DNA of 64,000 nt from Vibrio sp. Of7-15. Lineage in GTDB: Bacteria > Pseudomonadota > Gammaproteobacteria > Enterobacterales > Vibrionaceae. Location: positions 61,707 to 125,706 of the forward strand of contig NZ_JAKRGH010000014.1 in NCBI RefSeq assembly GCF_022347565.1, read 5' to 3'. The notes under the pieces were generated by a model. The model saw only the letters and a program-made list of their open reading frames with translations. It did no database searches and had not been told where the DNA came from. Position numbers and translations under genes: made by a program. Shown here piece by piece: positions 1 through 11,102 of this stretch; the stretch's first letter is position 1; each line of letters begins with the position of its first letter.

Positions 1-3
1 GAA

Positions 4-23
4 CCAGCTCGACTTCGAACTGG
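4..23. other. GC-rich inverted repeat beyond ftsZ
   Basis: A 9+9 inverted repeat with a 2-base centre lies just past the ftsZ stop. Read on the minus strand all nine positions can pair, one as G-U. It could be part of a terminator, but no T-tract falls inside the window. Bases 1-75 hold no recognisable gene. In most gammaproteobacteria lpxC would follow, and its start may lie outside the window. Confidence 0.25.
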
Positions 24-75
24 CCGGACATCCTATCATGCAAAGACGCCTAACCCAAGAGAAGACGTTGATTAT

Positions 76-1293
76 TTAGTCAGCTTGGCGACGTAAAAAC
101 GCTGGAATGTCTAAATAATCTTCTTTTTGCTCTGCAGGCTTCTTCACTGCTGTACTTTGACCTGATGTTGCTGCTTCACTAGAAACAGAAGAAGAAACGG
201 CAGGTTGTACCTTTTTCTCTTGCAACGGCTGTGCCTGTTTTTCAACAGGAGCTGCCGCAACTTGCTGAGTGGCTGCTGGCTGAGCTGCTGGCTGAGCTGC
301 CTTACTACCTGTCACTAATGTAATATCAGGCTTCTTCTCATTACCAATGCCTGTTGCCACAACAGTGACACGCAACTCGTCAGTCATATCAGGGTCAAGA
401 GAAGTACCAATCACAACGGTTGCATTATCTGAAGCAAAGGCTTTAACGGTATTACCTACAGTCTCAAACTCATCAAGACGCATATCCATACCAGCTGTAA
501 TGTTTACCAATACGCCACGAGCACCCGCCAAGTCAATATCTTCTAATAACGGGCTTGAAATCGCCATTTCAGCAGCTTCTTCTGCACGCTCTTCACCCGT
601 TGAAACACCGCTACCCATCATAGCGTGTCCCATTTCGGACATAACGGTTCGAACATCGGCAAAGTCGACGTTGATCATACCAGGGCGTGTAATAAGTTCA
701 GCAATACCCTGAACCGCATTGCGAAGAACATCATTAGCTTTTGCAAACGCTTCTAGCAATGTGATGCCACGGCCTAATACTTTCAGCAATTTTTCATTCG
801 GAATCGTAATTAATGAATCAACATGCTTAGAAAGCTCATCAATTCCTTGTTCCGCAAAAGCCATACGTTTACGGCCTTCAAAGCTAAATGGCTTAGTTAC
901 AACAGCAACGGTCAAGACACCAAGTTCTTTTGCCACTTCCGCAATAATTGGAGCGGCACCAGTACCAGTACCACCACCCATACCTGCTGCGATAAATACC
1001 ATATCGGCACCAGTGAGAACATCTTTAATTGCATCTCGATCTTCAAGAGCTGCATCACGTCCTACTTGAGGGTTTGCACCGGCACCAAGACCTTTTGTGA
1101 TCTCTCCACCAATTTGAATAACAGTACTGACGTTTGTTTTACGAAGAGCCTGCGCATCAGTATTCACACTGATGAACTCAACACCTTCGATTGATTCGCG
1201 TACCATATGCTCGACAGCGTTACCGCCGCCGCCACCAACACCAACGACCTTAATTACTGCATCGTCAGACATTTCCATCATCGGTTCAAACAT
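76..1293 (-). CDS. ftsZ: cell division GTPase FtsZ
   Basis: Tubulin-like GTPase that polymerises at midcell into the Z ring and recruits the divisome. The 405-residue protein carries the glycine-rich tubulin signature GGGTGTG near residues 106-112. The T7-loop sequence NVDFADV, which completes the GTPase site of the next subunit, is near 207. A low-complexity Gln/Ala/Pro linker spans about 335-390. The C-terminal peptide [14 protein letters not shown] is the docking site for FtsA and ZipA. The start [11 protein letters not shown] matches the family. It is the last dcw gene visible, 33 bases after ftsA, and is probably co-transcribed with ftsQ and ftsA. Confidence 0.98.
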   Translation of the reverse strand: MFEPMMEMSDDAVIKVVGVGGGGGNAVEHMVRESIEGVEFISVNTDAQALRKTNVSTVIQIGGEITKGLGAGANPQVGRDAALEDRDAIKDVLTGADMVFIAAGMGGGTGTGAAPIIAEVAKELGVLTVAVVTKPFSFEGRKRMAFAEQGIDELSKHVDSLITIPNEKLLKVLGRGITLLEAFAKANDVLRNAVQGIAELITRPGMINVDFADVRTVMSEMGHAMMGSGVSTGEERAEEAAEMAISSPLLEDIDLAGARGVLVNITAGMDMRLDEFETVGNTVKAFASDNATVVIGTSLDPDMTDELRVTVVATGIGNEKKPDITLVTGSKAAQPAAQPAATQQVAAAPVEKQAQPLQEKKVQPAVSSSVSSEAATSGQSTAVKKPAEQKEDYLDIPAFLRRQAD

Positions 1294-1326
1294 GTGTTCT
1301 CTCCGTTTCTTCCTGTTCGCATCAGG

Positions 1327-2586
1327 TTAAAACTCTTTTTGTATCCAACTACGCATTTTATTAAAAAAGCCAGAGACAGTTGCTCGTTTTTGAACTTGCT
1401 CACCGTCATCATGTAGTTGGCTTTCTTTTCCATAATGTAAAAGCCCAACAGCTGTCGCATGATAAGGTTCTTTTACGTAATCTGTTAGTCCACTGACTTC
1501 TAGCGGCTTACCGACTCTCACTTGAGTTTGAAAAACACGCTCAGCACATTCAGTTAAACCATCCATCTGAGCAGCACCACCCGTTAAGACGATTCCCGCT
1601 GCCAAATGATGCTTAGTGCCACTTATTCGTAATTGCTCTTGTGTCGCAACAATTTTTTGGTGCACTAAGCCTAATAATTCTGAGTATCTAGGTTCAATCA
1701 CTTCAGCTAATGTTTGACGCTGTAAGCTACGGGATGGTCTACCACCTACACTTGGTACATTGACCGTATCATCTTTGCTGACAAGCTCACTTAACGCACA
1801 ACCATGTTTAACTTTGATTTCTTCCGCATCACCAGGGGGCGTACCAAAAGCATATGCAATATCACTAGTCACTGCATTTCCCGCATAAGGAACAACCTCT
1901 GCGTGGCGTAACGCTCCACCGGTCCAGATAGCAATATCCATGGTACCTGCGCCGATATCTACCACACAAACACCAAGCTCACGTTCGTCTTCAGTGATCA
2001 CCGCATTACTGGCGGCTAAACCTGAAAAAATAATATGCTCAACTTTTAAGCCACATCGTTCAACAGCTTTAACAATATTACGAGCCATGTCGTTATGGCA
2101 AGTGATCAAATGAACGCTGGCTTCCATTCGCACCCCTGAAAGGCCCAATGGATTTTTGATTCCTTCTTGATAATCAATAGCAAACTCTTGCGGTATTACA
2201 TGAAGAATTCGTTGTTCATCACCAATTTTGACCGATTTAGCCGTATGGATCACACTGTCCATATCATCTTGAGAAACTTCTTCATCGCTAATCGGGCCCA
2301 TACCTTTTTCTATCATACTGGAAATATGCTTCCCAGATAATGATATATATACCGAGGTAATTTGACATTCAGCCATTAATTCAGCTTGATCAACTGCACG
2401 CTGAACAGATTTTACAACGGACTCTAAGTCATTTACGCCGCCTTTATCCATACCGCGAGCAGGGCAACTTCCCATACCAATAACATTAACTTGGCCATCA
2501 GGAAGAATTTCGCCAACTAAAGCAGATACTTTAGCGGTGCCGATATCAAGGCCAACAATAATTTTATCTTCTGCTGCCTTACTCAT
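1327..2586 (-). CDS. ftsA: cell division protein FtsA, actin-like membrane tether
   Basis: Actin-fold ATPase that anchors FtsZ filaments to the inner membrane and signals to FtsN, FtsQLB and FtsWI. The 419 residues include the phosphate-1 motif GLDIGTAKV near 12-20 and a second glycine-rich motif VDIGAGTMDI near 210. The C-terminal amphipathic helix GFFNKMRSWIQKEF acts as the membrane-targeting sequence. The start overlaps the 3' end of ftsQ by 8 bases, so translation is likely coupled. The length matches the family. Confidence 0.98.
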   Translation of the reverse strand: MSKAAEDKIIVGLDIGTAKVSALVGEILPDGQVNVIGMGSCPARGMDKGGVNDLESVVKSVQRAVDQAELMAECQITSVYISLSGKHISSMIEKGMGPISDEEVSQDDMDSVIHTAKSVKIGDEQRILHVIPQEFAIDYQEGIKNPLGLSGVRMEASVHLITCHNDMARNIVKAVERCGLKVEHIIFSGLAASNAVITEDERELGVCVVDIGAGTMDIAIWTGGALRHAEVVPYAGNAVTSDIAYAFGTPPGDAEEIKVKHGCALSELVSKDDTVNVPSVGGRPSRSLQRQTLAEVIEPRYSELLGLVHQKIVATQEQLRISGTKHHLAAGIVLTGGAAQMDGLTECAERVFQTQVRVGKPLEVSGLTDYVKEPYHATAVGLLHYGKESQLHDDGEQVQKRATVSGFFNKMRSWIQKEF

Positions 2587-3355
2587 TTACACTCTCTTGC
2601 GCTATGTTTTGATCTGATTTCCATCCTACCGCAGCGCCAGTATCATATCGAAGATCAATATAATCTATTGGTCTATCGACGGTATCTAAACGCTGATATA
2701 ACTCGATAAAACGAACTAACCGCTCTTCTCTTGCATCTCGTCCTAACTTTAGACGAACCCCATTACTTAACGTCATTTGCCAAGCTTGACGTTCACTCAG
2801 AGCAAGGCTTTCAATTTCGAGCTCTAAAGATGCTATTTGTTCTTGTGCTTGCCGCCAAAATGCTAACACCTCTTGGCTACTGCCTTCTGGACCATATAAC
2901 GCCACTTTATTTTCAAGTAAATCAGAAACCTTAGCGTTAAAAACATCACCTGAAGGCGTTAAAAGGGCTTCATCATTCCAAATCGCCGAAGCGCTATGCT
3001 CAACAACAAAAATCTTTACCGTATCAGGCCACTGCTTTCTCACTGATACTTGAGCAATCCAAGGAGAAGACAACAGCGCAGCCTGAAGCTGATCGACATC
3101 TTGTGTCATGAATGTACCGACCGAATCTAATGTAAGTAAAGCGTCCCTAACATCATGGCTCGATACATGAATTAGCTCCCCTTGAATAATCAATTTAGAC
3201 AAGGGCAGCCGTTGTTCATCGGTCATCCAGCTTATTGTGGCCCACATTAACCACACCGTTAATGTGACAACAGTAAGTAAGAAAACATAGCCCGGTAATG
3301 CTTTCTTTATTTTTTCAGGTTCAATATTGGATACAAAATTTACCGCTTTATTCAT
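2579..3355 (-). CDS. ftsQ: cell division protein FtsQ
   Basis: Bitopic inner-membrane protein of the FtsQLB complex, which licenses septal peptidoglycan synthesis by FtsWI. The sequence shows a short cytoplasmic tail, one membrane segment (about residues 24-42), then a periplasmic POTRA domain beginning near LIIQGELIHVSS and a FtsQ beta domain, about 258 residues in all. I chose the ATG at 3355. A TTG three codons upstream (3364) is also open, and neither has a strong ribosome binding site. No ddl gene precedes it. Its upstream gap carries its own promoter-like sequence. Confidence 0.93.
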   Translation of the reverse strand: MNKAVNFVSNIEPEKIKKALPGYVFLLTVVTLTVWLMWATISWMTDEQRLPLSKLIIQGELIHVSSHDVRDALLTLDSVGTFMTQDVDQLQAALLSSPWIAQVSVRKQWPDTVKIFVVEHSASAIWNDEALLTPSGDVFNAKVSDLLENKVALYGPEGSSQEVLAFWRQAQEQIASLELEIESLALSERQAWQMTLSNGVRLKLGRDAREERLVRFIELYQRLDTVDRPIDYIDLRYDTGAAVGWKSDQNIAQESVNE

Positions 3356-3453
3356 CTTACCCAACGTATAACTGCACTTACTGCCACTTTAATTACCTAA
3401 ATAAACATTAATTAAGTAATCATTCGACATTTGAGCAAGCATAAAGTTGACCG

Positions 3454-3482
3454 ATTATACTGGTCAGAAGGCCAGTATCCAA
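3454..3482 (-). promoter_or_regulatory. putative sigma-70 promoter for ftsQAZ
   Basis: On the minus strand TTGGAT (3482-3477) and TATAAT (3459-3454) are separated by exactly 17 bases. They lie about 100 bases upstream of ftsQ in the only long gap of the dcw cluster (3356-3589). Transcription would start near 3447. The -10 is perfect; the -35 matches consensus at the first three positions only. Confidence 0.55.
3457..3478. promoter_or_regulatory. 22-bp palindrome covering the ftsQ promoter spacer (operator candidate)
   Basis: The inverted repeat has arms ATACTGGTC and GGCCAGTAT around AGAA (one G-T position). It fills the spacer between the -35 and -10 elements and enters the -10. Its outer part reads TACTG-N10-CAGTA, the spacing and flanks of a gammaproteobacterial LexA box, but the usual CTGT/ACAG is CTGG/CCAG and the centre is not TA-rich. 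It could be an operator for LexA or another repressor, or just an RNA hairpin. Confidence 0.4.
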
Positions 3483-3589
3483 CCATTGTTCTCATATTAG
3501 TTATCAAGGGTGAGATCTACACCAAACTCGACCCCACTATGGACACATTTAACAATATTTTAAGACAACAAAACCTTTACTAAGGAAGA

Positions 3590-5050
3590 TTAATGTTGCT
3601 TCATCGCTTCAATATTCAGTTCAAAGCCCGCAAGCTGCTTGGCAATTTTACCTATATCACCAGCGCCTTGTGTTAAAACCAAATCGCCATCTTGGATAAC
3701 ATTTGCCAACACAGACGGTAAATCAGCTATTGCTGGAACAAAAATTGGATCTAACTTACCACGACTACGGATAGTACGGCAAAGCGCACGGCCATCAGCT
3801 CCTGCAATTGGTGCCTCACCAGCTGAGTACACATCAAGCATAATCAACACATCTACGTTATCGAGAACGTGCGCAAAGTCATCATACAAATCACGTGTGC
3901 GACTATAACGATGAGGCTGAAATATCATCACCAACCGATTATCTTCCCATCCAGATCGAGCTGCTTGGATGGTTACATCAACTTCCGTTGGGTGATGACC
4001 ATAATCATCAACCAGCATGACACTACCATTACCAGTATCAAACTTTCCTAAGTGCTCAAAACGACGACCAGTGCCTTCAAAACACGCCAGTGCACGTAAA
4101 ATAGCATCATCACTTACGTCTTCTTCTGAAGCGACAGCAATGGCAGCAGCAGCATTTAGTGCATTATGTTTACCTGGGGTATTCAACGTAATCATCAAGT
4201 CCGCTTTATTTTTACGCTCAACCGTAAATTGACCTTGATGGCCTGTTTGTGAATAATCCACAATCCGGACATCAGCATCTTCAGAAAAACCATAAGTGAT
4301 CACTTGGCGACTCACCTGAGGAATTAACTCACGTACAACAGGATCATCAACACACATTACTGCTTGACCGTAAAATGGTAAGTTATGTAGAAAATCAATG
4401 AAAGTCTGCTTGAGCGTTTCAAAATCTCCACCATAAGTATCCATATGATCAGCTTCAATGTTAGTAACAATACTCACCATAGGCTGAAGATGTAAAAAAG
4501 AAGCGTCACTTTCATCGGCTTCGGCAATAAGGAAGCGGCTAGAACCTAAACGAGCATTGGTTCCCGCACTTTTAACCAAACCACCATTGACAAAAGTTGG
4601 ATCCAATCCGGCTTCTGAATAAATTTGAGTGACCAAAGCTGTCGTTGTGGTTTTACCGTGTGTTCCTGCCACCGCAATGCCGTGCCGGTAACGCATTAAC
4701 TCAGCTAGCATCTCTGCTCGGCGAACCACCGGAATACGCTTTTCTTTTGCCGCTACAATTTCCGGGTTGTTTTGATCGATCGCTGTTGATACCACCACTA
4801 CACTGGCTTTATCAATATTACTGGCTTGGTGACCAAAATGAATATCAGCCCCTTTAGCACTTAACCGTTCTGTTACCGCATTTTCGGCTAAATCAGAACC
4901 ACTAATATGGTAGCCTTCATTCAGTAATACTTCGGCAATGCCGCACATTCCAGCACCACCAATACCAACAAAGTGAATGCACTCAACTCGGCGCATCTCA
5001 GGCACCATAGTTCTAATTTTTGCGAGTTGTTGATTGTCTAGTTTAGTCAT
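3590..5050 (-). CDS. murC: UDP-N-acetylmuramate--L-alanine ligase MurC
   Basis: Cytoplasmic ligase that adds L-Ala to UDP-MurNAc with ATP, the first step of stem-peptide assembly. The Rossmann-type [13 protein letters not shown] near residue 28 and the ATP-binding loop GTHGKTTT near 130 are diagnostic of Mur ligases. The 486-residue length matches MurC. I chose the ATG at 5050; a GTG one codon upstream is also possible. It follows murG by 12 bases. No transcription terminator is seen between it and ftsQ. Confidence 0.97.
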   Translation of the reverse strand: MTKLDNQQLAKIRTMVPEMRRVECIHFVGIGGAGMCGIAEVLLNEGYHISGSDLAENAVTERLSAKGADIHFGHQASNIDKASVVVVSTAIDQNNPEIVAAKEKRIPVVRRAEMLAELMRYRHGIAVAGTHGKTTTTALVTQIYSEAGLDPTFVNGGLVKSAGTNARLGSSRFLIAEADESDASFLHLQPMVSIVTNIEADHMDTYGGDFETLKQTFIDFLHNLPFYGQAVMCVDDPVVRELIPQVSRQVITYGFSEDADVRIVDYSQTGHQGQFTVERKNKADLMITLNTPGKHNALNAAAAIAVASEEDVSDDAILRALACFEGTGRRFEHLGKFDTGNGSVMLVDDYGHHPTEVDVTIQAARSGWEDNRLVMIFQPHRYSRTRDLYDDFAHVLDNVDVLIMLDVYSAGEAPIAGADGRALCRTIRSRGKLDPIFVPAIADLPSVLANVIQDGDLVLTQGAGDIGKIAKQLAGFELNIEAMKQH

Positions 5051-5062
5051 CACTTTGTTCCA

Positions 5063-6145
5063 TTAATTCTTTACTACAAGCGATTTTATCGCCTCGGCAA
5101 CTCTAACATCGGCATCAATAACCGCAGCATTGCGTGCATTTTTAGCCATAGTAAGTAGTTGCTCACGATCTAAGTTCAACAGTGTATCAGCCAATAGCTG
5201 TGGGGTTAAATCCTGTTGCTCAATCATTTTAGCCGCTTCACACTGCACAAGATGATCAGCATTTAGTGCCTGCTGGCGATCTTTATGCATAAATGGAATA
5301 AAAATCGCGCCAACACCTGCTGCTGAAATTTCCGATACCGTCAGAGCGCCTGAACGGCACACGACAATATCAGCCCAGGCATATGCGGCTGCCACATCAT
5401 CAATGAACTCAGTGACTTTAACACCCTTTATGCTCTTATTGGCATAATCTTGCTCAACTTTTTGTTGGTTATTTTTACCCGCTTGATGCCAAATAGCCAC
5501 TTTACGCCCCAATAACGAGGCACTCTCAGGTAACGTGGCGTTTAAAATTTGGGCTCCTTGGCTGCCTCCCATCACAAGAATACGGAGTTCATCTTGTTGT
5601 TCATGATTAAAGCGCACTTCAGGATCGGCTAACTGACACACATCAGAACGTACTGGATTTCCAACAACCTCTGCATGAGGAAAAGCGCCAGGGAATGCCT
5701 GCATAACACGTTTGGCCAATTTAGATAACCACTGATTGGTTAACCCTGCTACTGCATTTTGCTCATGAAGTACCACTGGAATATTGGATAGCCAGGCAGC
5801 AACACCACCAGGACCACTCACATACCCCCCCATTCCCAAAACAACATCTGGCTGCCATGCTGAGATATGTTTTTTAGCTTGAAGTATGGCGCGTACAATT
5901 TGAAAAGGTGCAGCCACTAATTTTACTAAACCTTGCCCACGTAATCCTTTAACACGAATAAAATCGATTTCAATACCATGCTTGGGCACAAGATCCGCTT
6001 CCATTCGATCAGGAGTCCCTAACCAGCGAATTTCCCACCCCTGTTGTTGTAACTGTTTGGCAACAGCAAGCCCAGGGAATACATGTCCCCCAGTACCACC
6101 GGCCATTACTAATAATCGTTTATTCTTCTGATTCTGATGATTCAT
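5063..6145 (-). CDS. murG: lipid II synthase MurG (undecaprenyl-PP-MurNAc-pentapeptide GlcNAc transferase)
   Basis: GT28-family glycosyltransferase on the cytoplasmic face of the inner membrane. It transfers GlcNAc from UDP-GlcNAc to lipid I to make lipid II. The N-terminal [15 protein letters not shown] is the MurG signature, and MGGSQGAQ and the acceptor-side [11 protein letters not shown] are also present. The start at 6145 ([10 protein letters not shown]) gives 360 residues, close to the family norm, and overlaps the end of ftsW by 26 bases. An upstream in-frame extension lies wholly inside ftsW and is not needed. Confidence 0.97.
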   Translation of the reverse strand: MNHQNQKNKRLLVMAGGTGGHVFPGLAVAKQLQQQGWEIRWLGTPDRMEADLVPKHGIEIDFIRVKGLRGQGLVKLVAAPFQIVRAILQAKKHISAWQPDVVLGMGGYVSGPGGVAAWLSNIPVVLHEQNAVAGLTNQWLSKLAKRVMQAFPGAFPHAEVVGNPVRSDVCQLADPEVRFNHEQQDELRILVMGGSQGAQILNATLPESASLLGRKVAIWHQAGKNNQQKVEQDYANKSIKGVKVTEFIDDVAAAYAWADIVVCRSGALTVSEISAAGVGAIFIPFMHKDRQQALNADHLVQCEAAKMIEQQDLTPQLLADTLLNLDREQLLTMAKNARNAAVIDADVRVAEAIKSLVVKN

Positions 6146-7331
6146 CACAACTCCGTTGATCATGGTGTAATTCAAACAAACGACGCTCATGATCAATACG
6201 TAACAATATAGCTACGGCCACTGACATAATAATCAAACTGGAACCACCGTAGCTGATTAAAGGTAACGTCAAACCTTTCGTCGGAACCATTCCAGAGGCA
6301 GCACCAACATTTACTAAAGTTTGAAAAGCAAACCACACACCAATGCCTGATGCTAAAAAACCACCAAACAATTGCTCTTTATCTAAACACTTTTGGCCGA
6401 TAATTAATGCTTTAAACACCAAGCAAAAAATCATCAGCAAAATAAGGCTAACCCCAACCAACCCAAGCTCTTCCGCAATAACAGCAAAAACAAAGTCAGT
6501 ATGAGCTTCTGGCAAGTAGGCCAACTTCTGAATCGAGTTACCCAGCCCTTGTCCAAACCACTCACCACGTCCAAAGGCCATTAACGACTGTGTTAACTGG
6601 TAACCATTACCAAATGGGTCCTGCCAAGGATCAAGAAACGCGGTGATTCGTCGCATTCGATATGGTTCAGCAATGATCAAAATAAGCACACCGCCACCGC
6701 CAGCAATCACCAACGCAATAAACTGCCACAACTTTGCACCAGCAATAAACAACATGCCAACCGTTGTGACAAACATAACAATAATAGATCCGAGATCTGG
6801 CTGAGCGATTAAGAAAAAAGCAAGCAAAAGAAAAACCACCAGCGGTTTTACAAAACCAATGAATGTTTCTCTCACTTCACCATGACGGCGAACCAGAAAG
6901 CCCGCTAAAAAGATGAACAGAGACAGCTTGGCCACCTCTGCGGGCTGCAAATTAAAAATACCAAGCGGCAACCAGCGAGTAGCACCGTTTACAGATTTAC
7001 CTATCACTAGCACAGCCATTAACAGTACCAATGAGATCAATAACAAGTGCGAACTGTATTTTAACCACACCTCTAACTTGATCTGTAAAACAACTGCCGC
7101 TGCACTAATGGCTAAAACAATAAAAAATAAGTGTCTCAGCGCAAAGTGAAAAGGCTGATCCGTTAAGCGGCTACTAATTGGAAACGAGGCTGAGGACACC
7201 ATCACAAGTCCCGTTAGCAGCAACCCCAATGACAACCAAATAAGCTGCCGATCGAACAACACTTGCGGAGAAGGCGACGTCAACCAGTCTCTTGTTTTGG
7301 ACTCTAACGATCTAGCAGCTCTTACGATCAC
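6120..7331 (-). CDS. ftsW: septal peptidoglycan glycosyltransferase FtsW
   Basis: SEDS-family polytopic membrane protein that polymerises lipid II glycan strands at the septum together with FtsI. The 403 residues contain about ten hydrophobic segments. The signature regions include the loop [17 protein letters not shown] stretch and the late motif PLISYGGSS followed by a last helix. The start overlaps the murD stop by 4 bases and the end overlaps murG, as expected for coupled dcw translation. Confidence 0.97.
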   Translation of the reverse strand: MIVRAARSLESKTRDWLTSPSPQVLFDRQLIWLSLGLLLTGLVMVSSASFPISSRLTDQPFHFALRHLFFIVLAISAAAVVLQIKLEVWLKYSSHLLLISLVLLMAVLVIGKSVNGATRWLPLGIFNLQPAEVAKLSLFIFLAGFLVRRHGEVRETFIGFVKPLVVFLLLAFFLIAQPDLGSIIVMFVTTVGMLFIAGAKLWQFIALVIAGGGGVLILIIAEPYRMRRITAFLDPWQDPFGNGYQLTQSLMAFGRGEWFGQGLGNSIQKLAYLPEAHTDFVFAVIAEELGLVGVSLILLMIFCLVFKALIIGQKCLDKEQLFGGFLASGIGVWFAFQTLVNVGAASGMVPTKGLTLPLISYGGSSLIIMSVAVAILLRIDHERRLFELHHDQRSCDESSESEE

Positions 7332-8659
7332 TGTACTTTCTCACCCGAGTAAAATTGCGCTAAACGAGTGAACTCTTCACCACGGGCCATAAAGTTTTTA
7401 AACTGATCAAAGCTCGCACAAGCTGGAGAAAGCATCACCATATCACCCGATTTTAATGTCGGTGTAATAGCAGCAATTGCCTCTTCCATTGAATTCCAAC
7501 GAACAGATGTTTCATGCAAAGACATAAACGCATCACCATCCGCACCATAGCAATGAAGGTGAACGTTTAATGGCGCAAGCACCGCAGCTAACTCTGAGAA
7601 ATCGGCACCTTTACCATCACCACCTACCAAGAGGTGTAAAGTACCATCAAGCACGAGTCCAGATAACGCCGCCATCGTACTGGCCACATTGGTTGCTTTT
7701 GAGTCGTTAACCCAACGAATTCCATCATTATCAGCGACAACTTGACATCGATGTGTCAGCCCAGTGTAAGACTTAATAGCCTCCAGCACTCGGGCCTGCT
7801 CGACCCCAGCAGCATCCGTTAATGCTAAAGCAGCTAAACAATTCGCAATATTATGTCGACCAACGACACCAATTTCCTGGCAAGGTAATACAGGTTTCCC
7901 ATGTACTGAAAGCCACTCAGAGCCATCGTGCAGCATCACACCATATTGCTGCTCATCAAAGCCAAAACTCACTAGTTCTGAAGTATGTGCAGGGTGTGTT
8001 GCTGGATCATCACGATTAACAATGCACACTTCAGCGTGTTCAAAAATACGTAACTTAGCTTCTCGGTAATCAGACATGCCTTGATATCGATCCATATGAT
8101 CTTCAGACAAATTCAAAAATGCCGCCGCTTTTAATTTCAAAGATGCTGTGGTTTCCAATTGAAAACTGGATAACTCAAGAACATAAAGTTCTGCATCTTG
8201 CTCTAAAAGATCCAAAGCGGCATAACCAATATTTCCACCGACAGCAACATTGACGCCTGCAGATGCAGCCATTTCGCCGACTAAGCTAGTCACCGTGCTT
8301 TTTCCATTTGAGCCTGTAATAGCAACAACGGGAGCAGCAACTGACCACGCAAACAGTTCAATGTCCCCGACAATGGGAATACCCGCTTTCGCCACCGCCT
8401 GAAGCTCTTTCGTCGCCAATGCAATACCTGGGTTCGCAACGACCAAATCAGCGCTTAGTAGCCACTCCAGATTCCAGCCACCAGAGTGAACCGGAATAGA
8501 AGCAGGCAGCTTGTCTAGACTAGGAGGAGCAACGCGAGTATCAATAACCTTAATACCCAACTCTTGAGGCTGACGTAGCAAGTGATTAACAACAGATAAC
8601 CCTGTCATTCCTAGCCCAACGACAACAATATTTTTTACTCCGTCCAAGCCTAATTTCAT
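7328..8659 (-). CDS. murD: UDP-MurNAc-L-alanine--D-glutamate ligase MurD
   Basis: Cytoplasmic ATP-dependent ligase that adds D-Glu to UDP-MurNAc-L-Ala. It begins with a nucleotide-binding [12 protein letters not shown] near residue 10, has the ATP loop [14 protein letters not shown] near 110 and a conserved NDSKATN in the C-terminal part. The start at 8659 ([10 protein letters not shown]) gives 443 residues. A longer open frame runs upstream but lies inside mraY. It starts 2 bases after the mraY stop. Confidence 0.97.
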   Translation of the reverse strand: MKLGLDGVKNIVVVGLGMTGLSVVNHLLRQPQELGIKVIDTRVAPPSLDKLPASIPVHSGGWNLEWLLSADLVVANPGIALATKELQAVAKAGIPIVGDIELFAWSVAAPVVAITGSNGKSTVTSLVGEMAASAGVNVAVGGNIGYAALDLLEQDAELYVLELSSFQLETTASLKLKAAAFLNLSEDHMDRYQGMSDYREAKLRIFEHAEVCIVNRDDPATHPAHTSELVSFGFDEQQYGVMLHDGSEWLSVHGKPVLPCQEIGVVGRHNIANCLAALALTDAAGVEQARVLEAIKSYTGLTHRCQVVADNDGIRWVNDSKATNVASTMAALSGLVLDGTLHLLVGGDGKGADFSELAAVLAPLNVHLHCYGADGDAFMSLHETSVRWNSMEEAIAAITPTLKSGDMVMLSPACASFDQFKNFMARGEEFTRLAQFYSGEKVQ

Positions 8660-8661
8660 TT

Positions 8662-9744
8662 TTAACGTACCTTCAGTGTTGCTAGAGCGATAAGAACTAA
8701 AACCATAGAGATGATCCAAAAGCGCACAATAACACGAGGCTCTGGCCACCCTTTTAATTCGTAGTGATGGTGAATTGGTGCCATACGGAAAATACGCTGG
8801 CCACGCAATTTATACGAACCAACTTGTAAAATAACGGACACGGTTTCCATCACAAAAACACCACCCATGATCACAAGCAGCAATTCTTGACGAACTAATA
8901 CGGCAATCGTACCCAATGCACCACCTAGCGCTAATGAACCTACATCGCCCATAAATACTTGCGCAGGATATGTGTTAAACCATAAGAAGCCTAAACCCGC
9001 ACCGACAATCGCAGTACAGACAATCACAAGTTCACTGCTTTCTGGAATGTAAGGAATATGCAAGTAAGCAGCAAAATTAACGTTACCTGTTGCCCAAGCA
9101 ATAAACGCAAAGCCTGCTGCTACCAGTACCGTTGGCATAATTGCCAAACCATCAAGGCCATCCGTTAAGTTAACAGCATTACTTGTTCCCACAATTACAA
9201 AGTAAGTGAGTAGGATATAAAACAGCCCTAGTTGCGGCATGATGTCTTTGAAAAATGGCACCACAAGTTGAGTCGCTGCGGTGTCTTTCCCGTAAGCGTA
9301 CAGCGCAAATGCCACACCAAGCGCAATGGTTGATTGCCAGAAAAACTTCCAACGAGCAACTAAACCATCCGTGTTCTTACGCACAACTTTACGGTAGTCA
9401 TCAATGAAACCAACGGCCCCGTAACCCAACAATACCGTTAGCACCGCCCAAACATAAGGGTTAGACAGATCTGCCCACAAAAGCACGGTGATCGCAATGG
9501 CAGCTAAAATCATGATCCCGCCCATTGTCGGGGTGCCACGTTTACTAAAGTGGGATTCTGGGCCGTCATTACGCACAACTTGACCAATCTGCATTTTCTG
9601 CAAATACGCGATCAGACGTGGCCCCATCCATAATGAAATGGCAAGCGCCGTTAAAACGCTGATGATGGCGCGAAAAGATAAGTATTCAAACAAACGAAAA
9701 AAAGGATAAAACTGCTGTAAATAATCAGCTAGCCAAATAATCAT
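8662..9744 (-). CDS. mraY: phospho-N-acetylmuramoyl-pentapeptide transferase MraY
   Basis: Integral membrane enzyme that transfers phospho-MurNAc-pentapeptide from UDP to undecaprenyl phosphate, making lipid I. The 360 residues carry about ten membrane segments and the family motifs: KRGTPTMGG near 69, FIDDYRK near 112, [13 protein letters not shown] near 190 and [12 protein letters not shown] near 320. The length matches E. coli MraY. The start overlaps the murF stop by one base. Confidence 0.98.
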   Translation of the reverse strand: MIIWLADYLQQFYPFFRLFEYLSFRAIISVLTALAISLWMGPRLIAYLQKMQIGQVVRNDGPESHFSKRGTPTMGGIMILAAIAITVLLWADLSNPYVWAVLTVLLGYGAVGFIDDYRKVVRKNTDGLVARWKFFWQSTIALGVAFALYAYGKDTAATQLVVPFFKDIMPQLGLFYILLTYFVIVGTSNAVNLTDGLDGLAIMPTVLVAAGFAFIAWATGNVNFAAYLHIPYIPESSELVIVCTAIVGAGLGFLWFNTYPAQVFMGDVGSLALGGALGTIAVLVRQELLLVIMGGVFVMETVSVILQVGSYKLRGQRIFRMAPIHHHYELKGWPEPRVIVRFWIISMVLVLIALATLKVR

Positions 9745-11102
9745 TATTGGCTCTCCTTAAGAGCAGAAACCACTTCACTCATGCGCGCACTATTGGCACC
9801 TTTCACTAACACAGTAACCTCGTTGTTCTGTTGTAAATTTAATTGTTCATTTAAGTAGCTAATGAGAGCTTCTCGTGTCTCAAAATGCTGACCTTGGCAT
9901 AATTCGCTGACTACCTTGGTATCATCACCAAATGTAATCACCTGTTCTAAGCCAAAACTGGCAGCGTGCTCACCAATTTGACGATGTAACGCCCCACTTT
10001 CTTCGCCAAGCTCAGCCATATAGCCTAAAACTAGCCAACGCTGGCCCTCAAAACTGCTTAACACTTCAGTAGCCGCTTTTACCGCAGGAACACTGGCATT
10101 GTACGAATCATCAATGACTTTTAAGCCCTCACGAACTTCCAACACTTCCACACGGCCTTTCACATTCTGTAAGCTTTCAAGACCCAATTTGATGTCTTGT
10201 AAATTCATACCAGAAGAGAGCGCCAATGCTGCAGCGGCAAGTGCATTGGCCACATTGTGCTTTCCGACCAAAGGCAAATGAACCTCGATATTGCCCTGTG
10301 GTGAATGCAGAATAAATTGAGCATTACCTTGAGAAGAGAGTTCAATATGAGACGCAAAGAAATCAGCTTGCGAATCCGTTAATGCAAACGTCCACAGCGC
10401 TTTGTCGCTCAACAACGAGCGCCACAGCCCTAAATCATTGCTATCAAGGTTAACAATGGCCGTTCCACCCGATTTCAACCCTTCAAATATCTCACCCTTA
10501 GCTTTAGCGACTCCTGCTAATGAACCAAACCCTTCAAGGTGTGCTGCTGCAATATTGTTAATCAACGCCACGTGAGGTTGGGCCAATTGGGTCGTGTAAG
10601 AGATTTCATTTTGATGATTGGCCCCAAGCTCAATCACTGCAAAGTCATCTTCAGGCGTTGAACGTAATAACGTAAGAGGAACACCAATTTCGTTGTTAAA
10701 GTTACCAGCGGTTGCCAATACCTGACCTTTTTGAGCCAAAATATTTGCCACCATTTCTTTAACCGTGGTTTTCCCACAGCTACCAGTTAAAGCCATAGTG
10801 AAGGTATCGCACTGCTGATGCACCCAAGCACTCAACTGGCCGAGAGCCAACTGAGTATCTTTTACCACTAACTGAGGAATATCCAGTGGAAGTGGCTTGT
10901 TGACCAATAACGCACTCGCGCCTTTTTCAACCGCATCCGCGCAGAAGTTATGGGCATCAAAGCGCTCTCCTACCAAAGCCACAAACAAGCAACCCGGCTC
11001 AATGGTGCGAGTATCAGTCGACACCAAATGAATATCCGCTTCCGAACCGATTAATTCAGCTTCTAACACTTCGATGAGCTGACTTAGTTTCACTGAGATC
11101 AT
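9744..11102 (-). CDS. murF: UDP-MurNAc-tripeptide--D-Ala-D-Ala ligase MurF
   Basis: Cytoplasmic ligase that completes the pentapeptide by adding D-Ala-D-Ala. It shows the ATP loop [14 protein letters not shown] near residue 105, [14 protein letters not shown] just after, and [14 protein letters not shown] near 330, all typical of MurF. The 452-residue length is normal. The start overlaps murE by 4 bases. The D-Ala-D-Ala supplier ddl is not in this cluster. Confidence 0.97.
   Translation of the reverse strand: MISVKLSQLIEVLEAELIGSEADIHLVSTDTRTIEPGCLFVALVGERFDAHNFCADAVEKGASALLVNKPLPLDIPQLVVKDTQLALGQLSAWVHQQCDTFTMALTGSCGKTTVKEMVANILAQKGQVLATAGNFNNEIGVPLTLLRSTPEDDFAVIELGANHQNEISYTTQLAQPHVALINNIAAAHLEGFGSLAGVAKAKGEIFEGLKSGGTAIVNLDSNDLGLWRSLLSDKALWTFALTDSQADFFASHIELSSQGNAQFILHSPQGNIEVHLPLVGKHNVANALAAAALALSSGMNLQDIKLGLESLQNVKGRVEVLEVREGLKVIDDSYNASVPAVKAATEVLSSFEGQRWLVLGYMAELGEESGALHRQIGEHAASFGLEQVITFGDDTKVVSELCQGQHFETREALISYLNEQLNLQQNNEVTVLVKGANSARMSEVVSALKESQ

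Noticed and set aside
3356..3589. Missing ddl between murC and ftsQ as an anomaly
   Set aside because: To my knowledge Vibrionaceae dcw clusters commonly lack ddl, so its absence alone is not unusual.
5823..5832. Run of seven C residues in murG as a phase-variable tract
   Set aside because: It encodes the conserved Gly-Gly of GMGGYV in an essential gene; slippage would be lethal.
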